Made by a program: the position numbers and the translations under genes. From NCBI GenBank assembly GCA_016165875.1, contig JABBOT010000010.1, forward strand, positions 13,107,357 to 13,171,356: 64,000 nucleotides of DNA, read 5' to 3'. Shown piece after piece: positions 13,831 to 24,110 of the stretch (the stretch's first letter is position 1; every line of letters starts with the position of its first letter). The notes beneath the pieces are model-generated. The model made no database searches. It saw nothing but the letters and a program-made list of their open reading frames with translations, and was not told the origin of the DNA. The DNA is from Acanthopleura granulata. Taxonomy: Eukaryota > Mollusca > Polyplacophora > Chitonida > Chitonidae.

Positions 13831-14814
13831 AGAGAGAGGAAAGCGATGCACACAGCAAGAAGGTTTTACACTGACCAAGTTTGACATCTTCAGCAAAACC
13901 TGATGCAGGACTGATCAGAGATCGTCCACTTAAAAGTTACAAAGCAAACTTTCTAGCAACCCAGGTATTACAGGGCAGTGCAGATGAGAGATATTGCACG
14001 AACTTGGTGTTGGTTAGCCAAGAAAAAGTTGAGGTTTACTGTATTTTACAGCAAGTTTAGCCCCAAAAGCACATCAACACTTTAAAAAGATACTTTTGAT
14101 GTCAACTCTTTCTCTATTAAGAAATTATGCAAACTTCATAGAAAACTCTGCTTAAGTTGCCCTGTGAGGAGGATGAATCAATGATGTGTTATACAAATAC
14201 AGGTAATATACAAGTGAAATAGAGAAATCATGTTCAATGCATCAAGATAATTGCTGGATCCAGATACAGCCTTCAAGGCTGTAATTATAATGATTGAGAA
14301 ACCACAACTACTCCCTTGGTTTTCTATGGTTTATTTTGCCTCAAAAAGGCCTAGATAATAGAACAGTACCTCTGGTCTGACATACATGTGTTTTAAGATG
14401 AAATAGATGTCATTTAAGTCAAATAAAATATATTTCCTGCTTTCATCTTCATATATTCATTGATATTCTTTATTTTATGAATATACACAATTGTTTTCTT
14501 ACACAACAGAAGTCCTGCCAATGCAGAAAAACAAGGTGAGGAAAAATACCAAATGTTAGTCTCAGCAGTAATATAACTAACAGAATTTTTAGTTTGAATT
14601 AAATGCAATGATAAAGTCGAAACAAAAACATTAACATAAAATGTTTACAACCCATGTGGTACTCACCAATTTCAATTTGCATATCCTTGAGCACAGGATA
14701 AACCATTTTTGGTTTTGACATTGTGTCAAGAGTGAAACAGGATTCATATCAATCACTCCATTCAAAGTTTCTCACTATGTAAGCACCTCAGTCTCTTTGG
14801 CACATCGTGTAAAT

Positions 14815-14820
14815 TTTAAT
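14815..14820 (-). terminator. Candidate polyadenylation signal (ATTAAA) of B3GALNT2-like gene
   Basis: On the minus strand an ATTAAA lies about 30 bases beyond the TGA at 14,849. A canonical AATAAA lies further on at 14,469-14,474, about 375 bases after the stop. Either could end the transcript; the sequence does not decide between a very short and a moderate 3' UTR. Confidence 0.35.
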
Positions 14821-14848
14821 CAGCCGACTATGTCCAAAATAGAAAACA

Positions 14849-15004
14849 TCATAACTTGCTGTTAATGTCTGATGTCTTGTCACAGTAACATAAATTCCCA
14901 CATGTCTGTTGATTTGTCCATATCCTATGAATATCTTCAGGATTTAGTTCAGAAATGGCCAGTGAGGTGGCTGCACACGTGTTATCGCACTGCCAACGAT
15001 TGTC
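14849..15004 (-). CDS. B3GALNT2: B3GALNT2-like terminal coding exon (C-terminus)
   Basis: This exon encodes the last 51 residues of a beta-1,3-N-acetylgalactosaminyltransferase 2-like enzyme, a type II membrane glycosyltransferase of family GT31. In vertebrates that enzyme adds GalNAc to GlcNAc-mannose during O-mannosyl glycosylation of alpha-dystroglycan in the endoplasmic reticulum. Seen directly: an acceptor (tttcacag) precedes codons reading DNRWQCDNTCAATS, and the reading ends in cysteine-spaced CGNLCYC followed by TGA at 14,849. In the vertebrate protein the same place reads, from memory, D-x-L-W-x-C-x-x-T-C and ends with a C-G-D-P-C-x-C motif, so the cysteine pattern matches. The exon starts in phase 0, as required by the exon at 15,855-15,911. 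Assignment to the B3GALNT2 branch rather than another GT31 enzyme rests on this C-terminal Cys pattern and the central exons. Confidence 0.85.
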   Translation of the reverse strand, partial: DNRWQCDNTCAATSLAISELNPEDIHRIWTNQQTCGNLCYCDKTSDINSKL

Positions 15005-15075
15005 CTGTGAAAGAGACAACCAAAAAATAAAACAACAACCCTTCAACTATAAACAGATCTTGTTTTTATCAGCCC

Positions 15076-15520
15076 TTAAACGGAAAGACCTCAAAAACAA
15101 AAAAAAAACAAAAAAAAAACAAAAAACAAAAAACAAGCTGTATCTGAAAAAACCTTCACTGAATTTTTTAGATTTTTTTTTCGCAAGGTAATTGCAGTCA
15201 AAAGTTTGGATTGGGTTTGGATGATGGGTTTTATGGACCATACTGATGATGTGTTTCACCAGTGATGTCACGCCGACTTTTCTATGGCCTTAAAGCAGAA
15301 ATTGTCATCTTAGCGTTTCCATTCACAGGTAAACATTACATGACTTGATTACATGACATTATTAATATGGTCCATAAAACCCACCATACTATCAAAATAT
15401 TTGACTGCGTTTATTCTGGTGTAAAGAATCTAAAAAATTCAGTGAGGGTATTTTCAGATACAGTTAATAATGGTCTTTTCACTCACCCTAAGTTCATATT
15501 TATGAGGTCTTTCCCTTTAA
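15076..15520. mobile_element. Fold-back MITE, copy 2, in last B3GALNT2-like intron
   Basis: Ends are TTAAACGGAAAGACCTCA and the inverse of TTAAAGGGAAAGACCTCA, with long inverted arms homologous to the element at 5,503-6,003. An A-rich tract has expanded in the left arm (15,097-15,137). It sits about 70 bases upstream of the acceptor of the terminal coding exon. Confidence 0.85.
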
Positions 15521-15854
15521 TAAAGTACTAAAAGCCATATCACTGACAATCTATTATTCCTGCACATTATGGACTTCAATCATTATCATCATACGTTTTT
15601 ATATGTAATGCCACTTGGAAAAAGTGCAAATTCACATCCCCTGTAAAGGATTTTGTGTGATCTTCCACTCAGGTGCTTCATTAAACAAATGTAAAATTGT
15701 AAAAGAGAGGGGGCCCAAGCTTTACAAAATACACAATGCCAAGATCTGAGTCGCAGGGAAAAGCCTCAAAGTTAAGAAAGAGAATACAATATTACTGACA
15801 GCAAATCTAAGGAAAACGTTAATTTGATGGTTTGATTACTTCACATGCTGTCAC

Positions 15855-15911
15855 CTCAATGTATGTGATTCCAATAGCTGACAGCCAAATACCCATTGAC
15901 ACATCTTCTCC
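15855..15911 (-). CDS. B3GALNT2: B3GALNT2-like exon with the GEDVSMG motif
   Basis: A 57-bp exon of exactly 19 codons, phase 0 on both sides, bordered by gtttgcag and a GAG|gtgaca donor. It reads GEDVSMGIWLSAIG and then TYIE. The E-D-V-S/T-x-G motif is a hallmark of beta-1,3-glycosyltransferases of family GT31 and is thought to contribute to the active site. The vertebrate B3GALNT2 sequence recalled here is almost identical (GEDVSMGIW). It is too short to stand out as an open frame and was found by reading the intron for the expected motif. The intron that follows (15,005-15,854) contains a fold-back MITE. Confidence 0.88.
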
Positions 15912-16261
15912 CTGCAAACACACAATTCTTGATTAATTTAAACAGTGGTTTAAATTAAACCGTAATATTCATGGCATAATACAGACAAGGTATTAAAAAG
16001 CAAAGACAGTCCCTCAATGTACACAGCAATCAGACTTTGAACTCTGTCTGAAAAACCATTTAATACATTCCATATATTTTCCCTGAGATCCTGCATGTAA
16101 CTATAACTTTTCGCTTCACTTGATAAGGCTCACTATTAACAAGATTTGTCAGACTTTTACTAGCCTACTTATCCTAACTGTTTGGATAGGCATTAGTAGT
16201 GTTGAAAGCAAAATAATGGCATTTCTTTCTCAAGTTTTTTTTTTCAGAGAAGTAAACATAC

Positions 16262-16522
16262 CATATCCTCTGACAATTTATGACCGCAGACAAACACCTT
16301 AATGGTCACCTGACTCATCGGCTGGCGGTGAATGTGATCACAGTAGGGTTCACTTCTGCGAACCTCCGCGAGTGACAGAGGGCCTCTGATCAAAGAGTCA
16401 GCATAATTAAGCTGACAGAAATCCACACGAGGCTCATTACAGCTGTACTCTACATTACTTTTCCTAACAGACACGACACTGTGTGAGATGTATACGGGAT
16501 TACTGTTATTCCGACGTGGCAT
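16262..16522 (-). CDS. Orphan first coding exon nested in B3GALNT2-like intron
   Basis: An ATG at 16,522 opens 87 codons ending at a good donor (GAT ATG|gtatgt), phase 0. The peptide starts MPRRNNSNPVYIS, is rich in Asn, Arg and Ser, has evenly spaced cysteines and no membrane segment; I do not recognise it. An alternative donor after M-S-Q (gtgacc) would shorten it. A TATATAAATA box lies about 150 bases upstream. The exon sits inside the penultimate intron of the B3GALNT2-like gene on the same strand; the family has no insertion there, so it should belong to a separate nested unit or an alternative promoter. No downstream exons were identified. It could also be a remnant of a decayed gene. 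Confidence 0.4.
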
Positions 16523-16667
16523 TTGTCATGTTATTGTTGTTTCAAACAAAAATTTACTTTCCGTGTTACCCAGTGGCACGGACGAAGAATTAGCTTGCTC
16601 GTCAGTTGTTTGTTGGTGATTACGTTATGTTTTCTTCATTTTCGCTGCCTCATCAAGCACACTAGGG

Positions 16668-16677
16668 TATTTATATA
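16668..16677 (-). promoter_or_regulatory. TATA box for the nested minus-strand exon
   Basis: The minus strand reads TATATAAATA here. A start of transcription about 30 bases downstream, near 16,640, would give a 5' UTR of roughly 115 bases before the ATG at 16,522. The flanking 150 bases are more GC- and CpG-rich than the surrounding intron, as expected for a promoter. Confidence 0.4.
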
Positions 16678-16929
16678 GCTGGTTGCATGGTCTGATAACT
16701 GTTTCCTCTACCTGTACCATAACCACAGATATGTTGGTGAAAACATGTGGTGGTTCACTTGAAGAGAACCCATTTTTCATCAATAACAGATGGAGAAAGG
16801 CACATTAAAATTGTAAAGCTTGTACATACATCATCTGTTTTCTTGAGATTCCGCATATACAGATAGTCCATGGACTCGGGGGTGTTATTTTAAAATTCTG
16901 ACATTTATCGCAATCCCAAGACCTTCACC

Positions 16930-17330
16930 CATACTGAAAAAAATTGCTGCAGATCTTCGAACTCAGACTTCAACTCACTTTTTTTTGGCCATTTCTAGGT
17001 CATTTTCTAGTTGAATCTCAAATTCTATCTTCTTAGAACATATTTTCCAATACTAGAATGTAAGAACGTTCTTACATTTTCATTGTAGTTTCCACTTCAC
17101 TCTTCATCATACAGCCCACAAGGGCGTAAAAATTGTTCCTTTTTGTATTCAGTACAGGAAAGCGTGCATGACATAAGCGTGGACCTCATCGGGAGCAATT
17201 TCTTCAAATTCGACATCTATTTTATCGACCTACTAAGCTATCTCTTGAATATATTGAGGTTTTTTGGGAGCACATGCAAAACCATCCTCATCCACTTCAT
17301 GCTTAAAGTGAAAGACAGCTCATGATTGAG
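16930..17330 (-). pseudogene. Decayed coding-like fragments
   Basis: On the minus strand a frame at 17,310-17,150 reads like real protein (DEDGFACAPKKPQYIQEIA, two adjacent stops, then VDKIDVEFEEIAPDEVHAY). About 100 bases downstream another charged, helix-like stretch (KKIEFEIQLENDLEMAKKK) ends at a stop, with a further similar piece in a shifted frame. Amino-acid composition is protein-like but stops and frameshifts break it. I read this as a degraded gene or mobile-element ORF within the B3GALNT2-like intron. The source family is not recognised. Confidence 0.35.
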
Positions 17331-17479
17331 GCACTGCTCATTAAAAAGATCACAAAATTCTCTCTTGAATGCAAACATTTGTTTGAATTAGTATGAATTC
17401 ATTGCTGAGTTTATCTTTGTTTAAAGTGTGGAGTATTTTGCTGCCGACTGGGGATCTGAAGGCGCCCATACTTTTACAT

Positions 17480-17672
17480 TATAAGAGATTGGCCAATCAG
17501 AGAGCTAGAAGACATCAGCTGTCTACAATCTGTGACGTAAATGTTCTGAGTTGACTCTCAATGTAGCATGTAATAGCATAGGAACAGCACACTGTTTTAA
17601 TGTTGTATATTTAAACTGTACGTAAGTGAACAACACTGCACAGTATATCCAGACCATTGTATCATGGCAGGA
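17480..17672 (+). promoter_or_regulatory. Promoter-like block with CCAAT, CRE and TATA, and mini first exon
   Basis: In order on the plus strand there are a double CCAAT palindrome (ATTGGCCAATCAG, 17,488-17,500), a CRE-like TGACGTAA (17,533-17,540), a TATATTTAAA at 17,606-17,615, and an ATG GCA GGA followed at once by a perfect donor gtaagt (17,673). Spacing from the TATA to the ATG (about 50 bases) is short but possible. A second CRE-like TACGTCAC lies at 17,790. This is what a compact animal promoter with a three-codon first coding exon would look like. The next exon I can see (18,195) needs a different phase, so at least one exon would be missing. Confidence 0.4.
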
Positions 17673-17989
17673 GTAAGTTTCTTGATCATTTCATGTTATA
17701 AATTTACTGAAGTATACATAAGTTTCAACCACAACCCCGGTGGCTTATTACAATATCAGGTGACAAGCGTGTTCCGCACTTGAAACAAATACGTCACCGC
17801 CCAGACGCAATGGCTATCTTTCATGTTAGCCGACTTAGCACTGTCAAATGCCAATGTCCACTGCCGTAGTAGCTGTCAGAAAAAATTCTTTACCGAAATG
17901 AACACAACACTGTTCAACTTGTTCAGTAAACTTAATTTTGAACTTGTGCTGTCTTTTACTTTAATGGACAGAAGTCCCCATTTTTCAGT

Positions 17990-18155
17990 TTCCTGCACCT
18001 TCACATTTTCGATCACTGTTTCAGAAATCTGCCCAACAAACTGATCCGGTCTGCATATTCCAAATATAGCCACAGCTGGTGAGCTACGGTTGCATCCAGT
18101 GCATCAGTTTTCAAGCCATTTTCAGCCACAAATGAAATTTTGGAAGAAAAGTACA
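17990..18155 (-). pseudogene. Short minus-strand ORF overlapping the nested intron
   Basis: The minus strand from an ATG at about 18,165 reads 50 codons beginning MVVVYFSSKISFVAENGLKT and ending in a stop; a second frame that overlaps it continues in protein-like composition to about 17,876. The overlap of two plausible frames suggests a frameshifted coding remnant. The family is not recognised. Confidence 0.2.
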
Positions 18156-18194
18156 CCACCACCATTTTAATCCTTTTCTTTCTTGTTTCTTCAG

Positions 18195-18429
18195 TGACCG
18201 ATGCGACCAGGAAATATTCAGCATCAGATCTTCTGCCGAATGCGATCGCTATTTGAAGGGGCTGACTACTGAATGCAAAATCACTTTATTAAAGAGAAGA
18301 CGATTCGATATCGAGAAAGGGGAATTGGAAATTCCTGATGAGTATATCTTCTCCGGAAAAAGGCTTTATACTGGAAAGTTAGACGACATGATTGTTAACA
18401 GAACTCGTGGAGAACATGCTGTGGAATGA
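18195..18429 (+). CDS. Putative terminal exon of nested plus-strand gene
   Basis: A strong acceptor with a long pyrimidine tract (ttcttgtttcttcag) is followed by one base and 77 open codons ending in TGA at 18,429. The product is hydrophilic and charged, with pieces such as CKITLLKRRRFDIEKGELEI and FSGKRLYTGKLDD, no membrane segment, and four cysteines near its start. I do not recognise the family. It lies antisense within the B3GALNT2-like intron, 0.5 kb downstream of the promoter-like block. The upstream exon must end with two bases of a codon, which the mini exon at 17,664-17,672 does not, so the model is incomplete. The opposite strand offers no better reading. Confidence 0.45.
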
Positions 18430-20037
18430 CACCAAAATCAACAGTAAATGAACAACAACAACAACCACCATCACCGCCTCTACCCAACGGCTCTTGTCAG
18501 AACTAACAGTTATCCCGAAACGGAATTTCCTGATCAAGCACATTCAATTACGGGCGTACATGACTGTGTGAATCTTCACGCAATCAGTCGCCTTCCGGAA
18601 ATACCCTGCTGGGCGATACCTAGCTGGTGTTTTCATAGGTTATAACTGAGGCCAGGGATGCCCAGTGGCCTGCTCGTTTGAAGCCTGCTGGTGGTTGAAT
18701 ACATCCTCGGGTTTTCGGTCGTAAATCGTCACAGTATACAGTATGTATAAACTGTTCATTAAAGGGATAAACAATGTGAGAAGAGAGAAACTGTGTTCCT
18801 CTTACAATTACATATGTGTCAACCACAAACACAGACTAGACACCCCCAAAACTAAAACGAAACACTTAGTACAGTTCTTCACCATGTGCTCTTTAGTGAT
18901 ATTTCTATGCTGGTGCAGACAGGCTTTAGATATAAATTTGTAGCAGTCAATCAGCTTGCTTTAAATACATCTCAACATTCTCTCCATGTGAACAATACAA
19001 GGGAGCTCACTTTACAGTGTGAAACTTTTCTGAGTTATGCCCCTTGCTCCACTTGTTCAATGAGCATAATTGCTCGTTTCACCTTTCAATGACAGCTGAC
19101 AAGGGCTGTAGTCATAAAGTTTATTGGCAACATTGAGCAAATTTACAATGATGGCAATTGCCTAATCCATAAATACAAATCATGAGCACAATGTGATATG
19201 CCTTCATTCTCAAACAATTTGGTAAACTGGTCCTATCACATTGCTTAGTGTATCGGCCTTACCATTAAGACAGTCATTTATTTACAATTGTCAACTTCAA
19301 CAAAATTCAATCATATGCATTTTTGTCAAATCTCTGCGGTAAAATAATGTAAGAATTACATGTATGCTAACAAATCCTGTTTAACTGAGCTAGACAGTTA
19401 TAAGGAATTTTCCTATAGCTTAATAACTTTCACATTATATCACTAAAGTGAGTGTGGACCTGCAGTCTCTGATTTGTTCTTGTCACATTTCCAGAAATAA
19501 TATAACTTTTTAACGTCCGTTTAAACCCTTACAAGCAAATTCTCATTATCTTCATTTTTTGTGAATTGTTTTAACCAAAACAGATTCCAGAATTCTTCTT
19601 GAAAATCAATGCTCAAATCACTAGGAAAAGTTGGTTTAATCCGTAAGTTTCTAAAAGACAATTCTCAAGATCCTCTTGCCTCTACTATCTGTGAGGGCCT
19701 CATGGTGACAACAGGCTATTGGAAGTGCTACTCAAGTTTCTTTCAGTACACATGGCCAAAAACCGCGAACATTTAGGAAGAGCGAAAGCCTGCAAGTCAC
19801 TCTTCACAAAGTCATCAGATACTTGCCAAATGTTGGCAGTTTACTCTGTGCACTGTTCCTTCCCCTAATTATTCAACTTACAAAAGTGGAATAATTAACG
19901 TTTTTAATACGGCCATGTAAAATGATTAATTAATTTGTTATGTTAAGACCAAATATATCAATCAATACTATATTCCAAATATTGTGCATGGATGAAACCC
20001 ATTCATCACATGGATATACAAATAGCCCTGCACATAC

Positions 20038-20197
20038 CTGAAACAAATGGAGCTGCTGCCCATTTTTTGCCAGCCACTTGCTGACATCACCAGATACAAC
20101 ATTTCCTGTGCCGCAGGCAAACTTCGGATAAACGTCAGCCGTGAATGTCTTCTCCTTCCATTTCCCATGTCGCTCCACAAACCACTGATCACGAAAT
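20038..20197 (-). CDS. B3GALNT2: B3GALNT2-like exon, acceptor-side glycosyltransferase core
   Basis: A 160-bp exon that begins with one base completing an Arg codon and ends at a codon boundary (CAG|gtatgt). It encodes FRDQWFVERHGKWKEKTF and then the segment YPKFACGTGNVVSGDVSKWL. The pattern Y-P-x-F/Y-A-C-G-x-G-x-V-x-S-x-D is the conserved late core of GT31 galactosyl- and GalNAc-transferases. The R-x-G-K-W-x-E spacing before it matches B3GALNT2. The acceptor is tgctttcaag. The following intron (15,912-20,037) is the one holding two possible nested transcription units. Phase is consistent with the neighbouring exons on both sides. Confidence 0.92.
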
Positions 20198-21218
20198 CTT
20201 GAAAGCAGAAGTACATGTAGTAAGCTACATGTATGTGAGTAAGCAACAATGATGTAATCAAGCAGTCTTCCAGAAACAACAACGACATACCCATTTTCAC
20301 GCCCCCAACCATACAGAAATTCCATTGTAGTATACTTCACATTAAATCTGAAAATATCAAATCTCAACAGTTCAAATGCAGAAACTTGACTAGCTTAACA
20401 AACTATTATTAACAAAGTATTAATTAAAGCCTTTTAAAGAATTAAGTTTTGCACAATTCTCTCCATGCACCAGGTTCAAATTTGGTGATTAATTAGCATA
20501 GATAAAAATGTGAGGGCAATCAACTTTACATGTACATGAATATGAAACTGTCGAAAAATACACAAATTTAAGAACCACTGAACAAACAACCGTTCTTAAT
20601 TTCTCTTCACCCAAGTTTTAGACCATACAAAGGTGGAAATTTTCATCATTGTTGAAAAACAATAACTGTACTTCCTGTTGAAAATCGATTTACATAAAAC
20701 TTTCAAAATATTTTCCTTGTCAGTAATCATCCACTACTTACACCAACAAGCTACATTGTCAACATTGTACTTAAATTCAGAAAACAGTGTAAACACACTG
20801 CTGACCAAGAACACAGAGGCTGTTTGTACAACGTTATTTAGAAGATGTACAACCCAAAACCTCAACAGACTGCCAATCACCTCAAAAAGTTTTCCATAAT
20901 TCCCTGGGGCATTCTCTACAATTCTTTGCTTACAATGTATTAAGACAGTTCCTCAAATTCCCCGCTTACACCATACAAGAATATTTCCCAAAACTTGCAT
21001 GGATCATATTGAGATATTTCTTACAATCCCTGCATCTACAGTATTAGCCTATTTGAATGATTACCTGATCTCTGCGCCTTTCACACTATTTCGATAATTA
21101 ACAACTCACCAGCGTCAAACAACAAAGCATGGTGAAGGTCCACAAGTGCATGCATCAGGATCTGTGATATTCCCTTCATTTGCATAACAACAATGGTGCG
21201 CTCCTATGAAGAAAGGCT

Positions 21219-21256
21219 GTGTGGGGGTGGGGTCCCCATGGGGTGGGGAGTGGTAA
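21219..21256 (+). other. G-quadruplex motif, plus strand
   Basis: Four runs of four or five G with loops of 1-7 bases (GGGGGTGGGG, then GGGGTGGGG) lie in an intron of the B3GALNT2-like gene. They are on the strand opposite to the transcript, so any structure would form in the template DNA. Confidence 0.6.
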
Positions 21257-22492
21257 TATCATAGAGCGCACAGGACATCATTGGTAAGTCTGTGGTGAAT
21301 TAACTTGTAATGGTTCCAATTTACACACATCACTACGATTGGACAATTCTGAGTTGGCATGCCGCCACATCATTACTCTAACTAAATGTTTGCTGGGTTA
21401 AGTCATTAATTGCTTTTGTTGCAGACAAAAGTTGAGTATACACTGACTATCACAGCCCATTCTCTCGGTGTTATTGTACTGAGCCACATCATAACCCACT
21501 TAGCCAGCCAGTGTTTGCACTGGTTGCCCCATGAGGAGGAGAATATACGCCCATCCTATGATTCCACAAAGACAGGGGTCAGGTGGTCATGTGTTTTCAC
21601 AGCCATGCGGCTAATCAAATATTTGTTTTAATTGACCATTTGTCCTGAATTAATGAACTCTCCATAATGAAGCACTAATCAGATAATATGATCATTCTTC
21701 TCCACAATGTACCGTTCTCTTAATGAGGTGATCTCACATCTACCCTTTTAAAATTGTCAGGATTATTATAATTCTTCATTTTATTTTTCTTCACCGCTTT
21801 CTTGTGCACTTGTAGGGATAACAGCTCAATCCAAAAAAGTGAAACTTGGCAATAATATGTGATCACGTGTGAACTAATGCATATTAAAAATCTGATACAA
21901 CAGACCACGTGGTTTGGTAGCTATCTTGGAATGAGTTCCAAACCTATTTTAAACTACTCAAAAACGGCTGAATGGAATCTCCTAGAAATTTGCATACATA
22001 ATGTTCCACACCATTTCAAATGATTTTTCTCCATTTTTTTTTCTTTTACAATTCATGTTATTGTTTGTGCATGCAGTATGTGAGAGGCCGGAATTGCTCT
22101 CCCTGACAGTTATATTTTTTTTTCAAATAACTAAATGGACAGTTCCAACTTTCGTGTGAAATACTTGCAACACTTTGATCTAAAAGTTCCTATGGTATCA
22201 TTTTTTTGTCTTTCAGAACACTGTAACTACACACAACTTTTTTCCAGGTCCAGAAAAACAAAAATGTTAAATAAGTCAACTACTATTAAGCAAAATCTAT
22301 CTGAAATAGTTTGAGTACGTCAAAGCTGGTATCTCCGTGCTTTGGGGACGTTTTTACTTCCTTCCAGTCATCTCCTAGGAATTTCTGCTTACGTATTCTC
22401 GATAAGCCATCTCATTACTCAGTTAAATAGGTGTAAATGTGATTGCTGCTTAGACTTAGTTCAGTCAGGAATTGCTGAGGTGTGACACCTAC

Positions 22493-22621
22493 CTGCTCCA
22501 CCAGGCTTTAGACACCTGGGTGTGCTTTAGGAGCTGTAACCCTTGAACCACACCTCTGACATTCACAAAGCAGTCATCATCGGTCTTCAGCACAAAATCT
22601 TGATGGCTCTGATTCTGTAAT
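22493..22621 (-). CDS. B3GALNT2: B3GALNT2-like exon with catalytic TDDD (DxD) motif
   Basis: A 129-bp exon (1 + 126 + 2 bases) between acceptor ctttggtag and donor GAGCAG|gtaggt. It carries FVLKTDDDCFVNVRG, the DxD-type motif that in GT31 enzymes coordinates Mn2+ and the UDP-sugar. It ends with AWW and a split Arg codon joined to the next exon, giving a W-W-x-x-F-R junction typical of B3GALNT2. An alternative acceptor five bases downstream (gattacag) exists; I chose 22,621 because it alone restores the Arg codon split from the upstream exon. An N-Q-S sequon lies just before the DDD motif. A strong G-quadruplex motif in the sense strand lies about 60-95 bases upstream of the exon. Confidence 0.92.
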
Positions 22622-22679
22622 CTACCAAAGCAAAAATGACAGTCAATTAACTGACAGCAGGCTTTCATTATGGCAAAAA

Positions 22680-22717
22680 ACACCCACCCCCACCCCTACC
22701 CCCCAAAAACACCCACA
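22680..22717 (-). other. G-quadruplex motif in sense strand before DDD exon
   Basis: The plus strand is C-rich; the minus (transcribed sense) strand reads GGGGGGTAGGGGTGGGGGTG and GGG, four G-runs with one- or two-base loops. It lies 59-96 bases upstream of the exon at 22,621. Confidence 0.7.
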
Positions 22718-24110
22718 CAAAACACAAAGACAGTAGAAGAAATATTCAATGGCAATCCAAAAATGGCCAGGAAATTGAGCTTCCCTACTTGACGTGAATT
22801 TTTTGTTTGTGTGTGTTCTCCCCATGGCCACAAAAGATTTATCACTCAAGTCTAGTACATCACTGTGTATATTATGATCTGGAAATAAAGCTACATGTAT
22901 CATTTCAATTAGTATTACAGCTGACAAGAAAATATTAATAATGAAAACGACAGGAAACAAGGTGATTACATGTCTATGGCACTTCTGACACAATAACAGT
23001 TTTTCCATAAATATGACTCCACATGAAAAAGTACAGAGAGAGAATGAGACTATTTCAAAGCTTTTGCTAGTCCATGCACCTTATCTACATGTCTGCAGGT
23101 CAGCCTTATATTTTTTTTTCAGACATCCATACTAACTTTATGACACAAATGGCCTCATTAATATCAATCACTCATTGACTCAACTCCAGGAACAAATGGA
23201 TGCTCATTGTTTTTGTGCAAATAACAAACTCCGGCTGCCTAATGGTGCATGAAACAGCGTCATATTTACGCATTCTCAAGGAAATAACACCCATCAACTC
23301 TGTCACCAATACAAAACGTGAAAATGTTGATCTTCCTGTGTTACTGGCGTGCATTTGATTGGTGAACGAATTGCTGCGCTGGTTCTAAACCAATATTGAT
23401 TTGTAACTCTTTAAAACAATGTTTGTTAAGGGAAGTCCACCGTTTAGATTTTATGAACAGTTTATCTTTTGTTCCCAAACGTGTGAGGATAAAACTGATG
23501 TAAGCGAAGTTCCAAGTCAGTGAGTTTGGTAAAAAGCTAGCTATCATTTTAAATACACCCACTCCTAGCCCTGAGTTTATTACTGCATCTGAAGTCTATT
23601 ACACATATATTCTTGATAAGCTCAACCTCGCTAACCAATGGCAAACAGCTTAGTTTAAGACGGAATCCTGAACGCATTTGTGAAAATACATAATATTACT
23701 TGTAGCCATCAAAGTTGTGTTCACAGAAACTAGAAAAAAAGCTTTTCCTTTAATCCTAATCCTACATAATTTAATTCATTTTATGGGGCGGAAATCTCAA
23801 ACCACAGGTATTAATTTCTCATCACTACTTGAGAATTTACTACATTAGTTTAAACTCTTCAATCATATTTTCAGAGTTAATCATAAAAATTATTAGACAC
23901 AAGCAAAAATAGGGTATTATTAATGATATTTCAAAGAAATGCCAGACTTACGACCTGCTCATGTATGCTTAAGGTTGAAAGTGACATCACACCACAAGGA
24001 TGACAAATATTACTTCCTTATCACGACTTGACAATAATATAGTACATTCATTCTATTGTTTTATTCAGTCTTATCTCCAGAGCTGCATGACCAAAACATC
24101 AGTTATGGAA

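Noticed and set aside
15047..15271. Minus-strand frame with the HIISMVHKTHH motif also seen at 5,415-5,684
   Set aside because: The shared peptide is the inverted-repeat arm of the two MITE copies.
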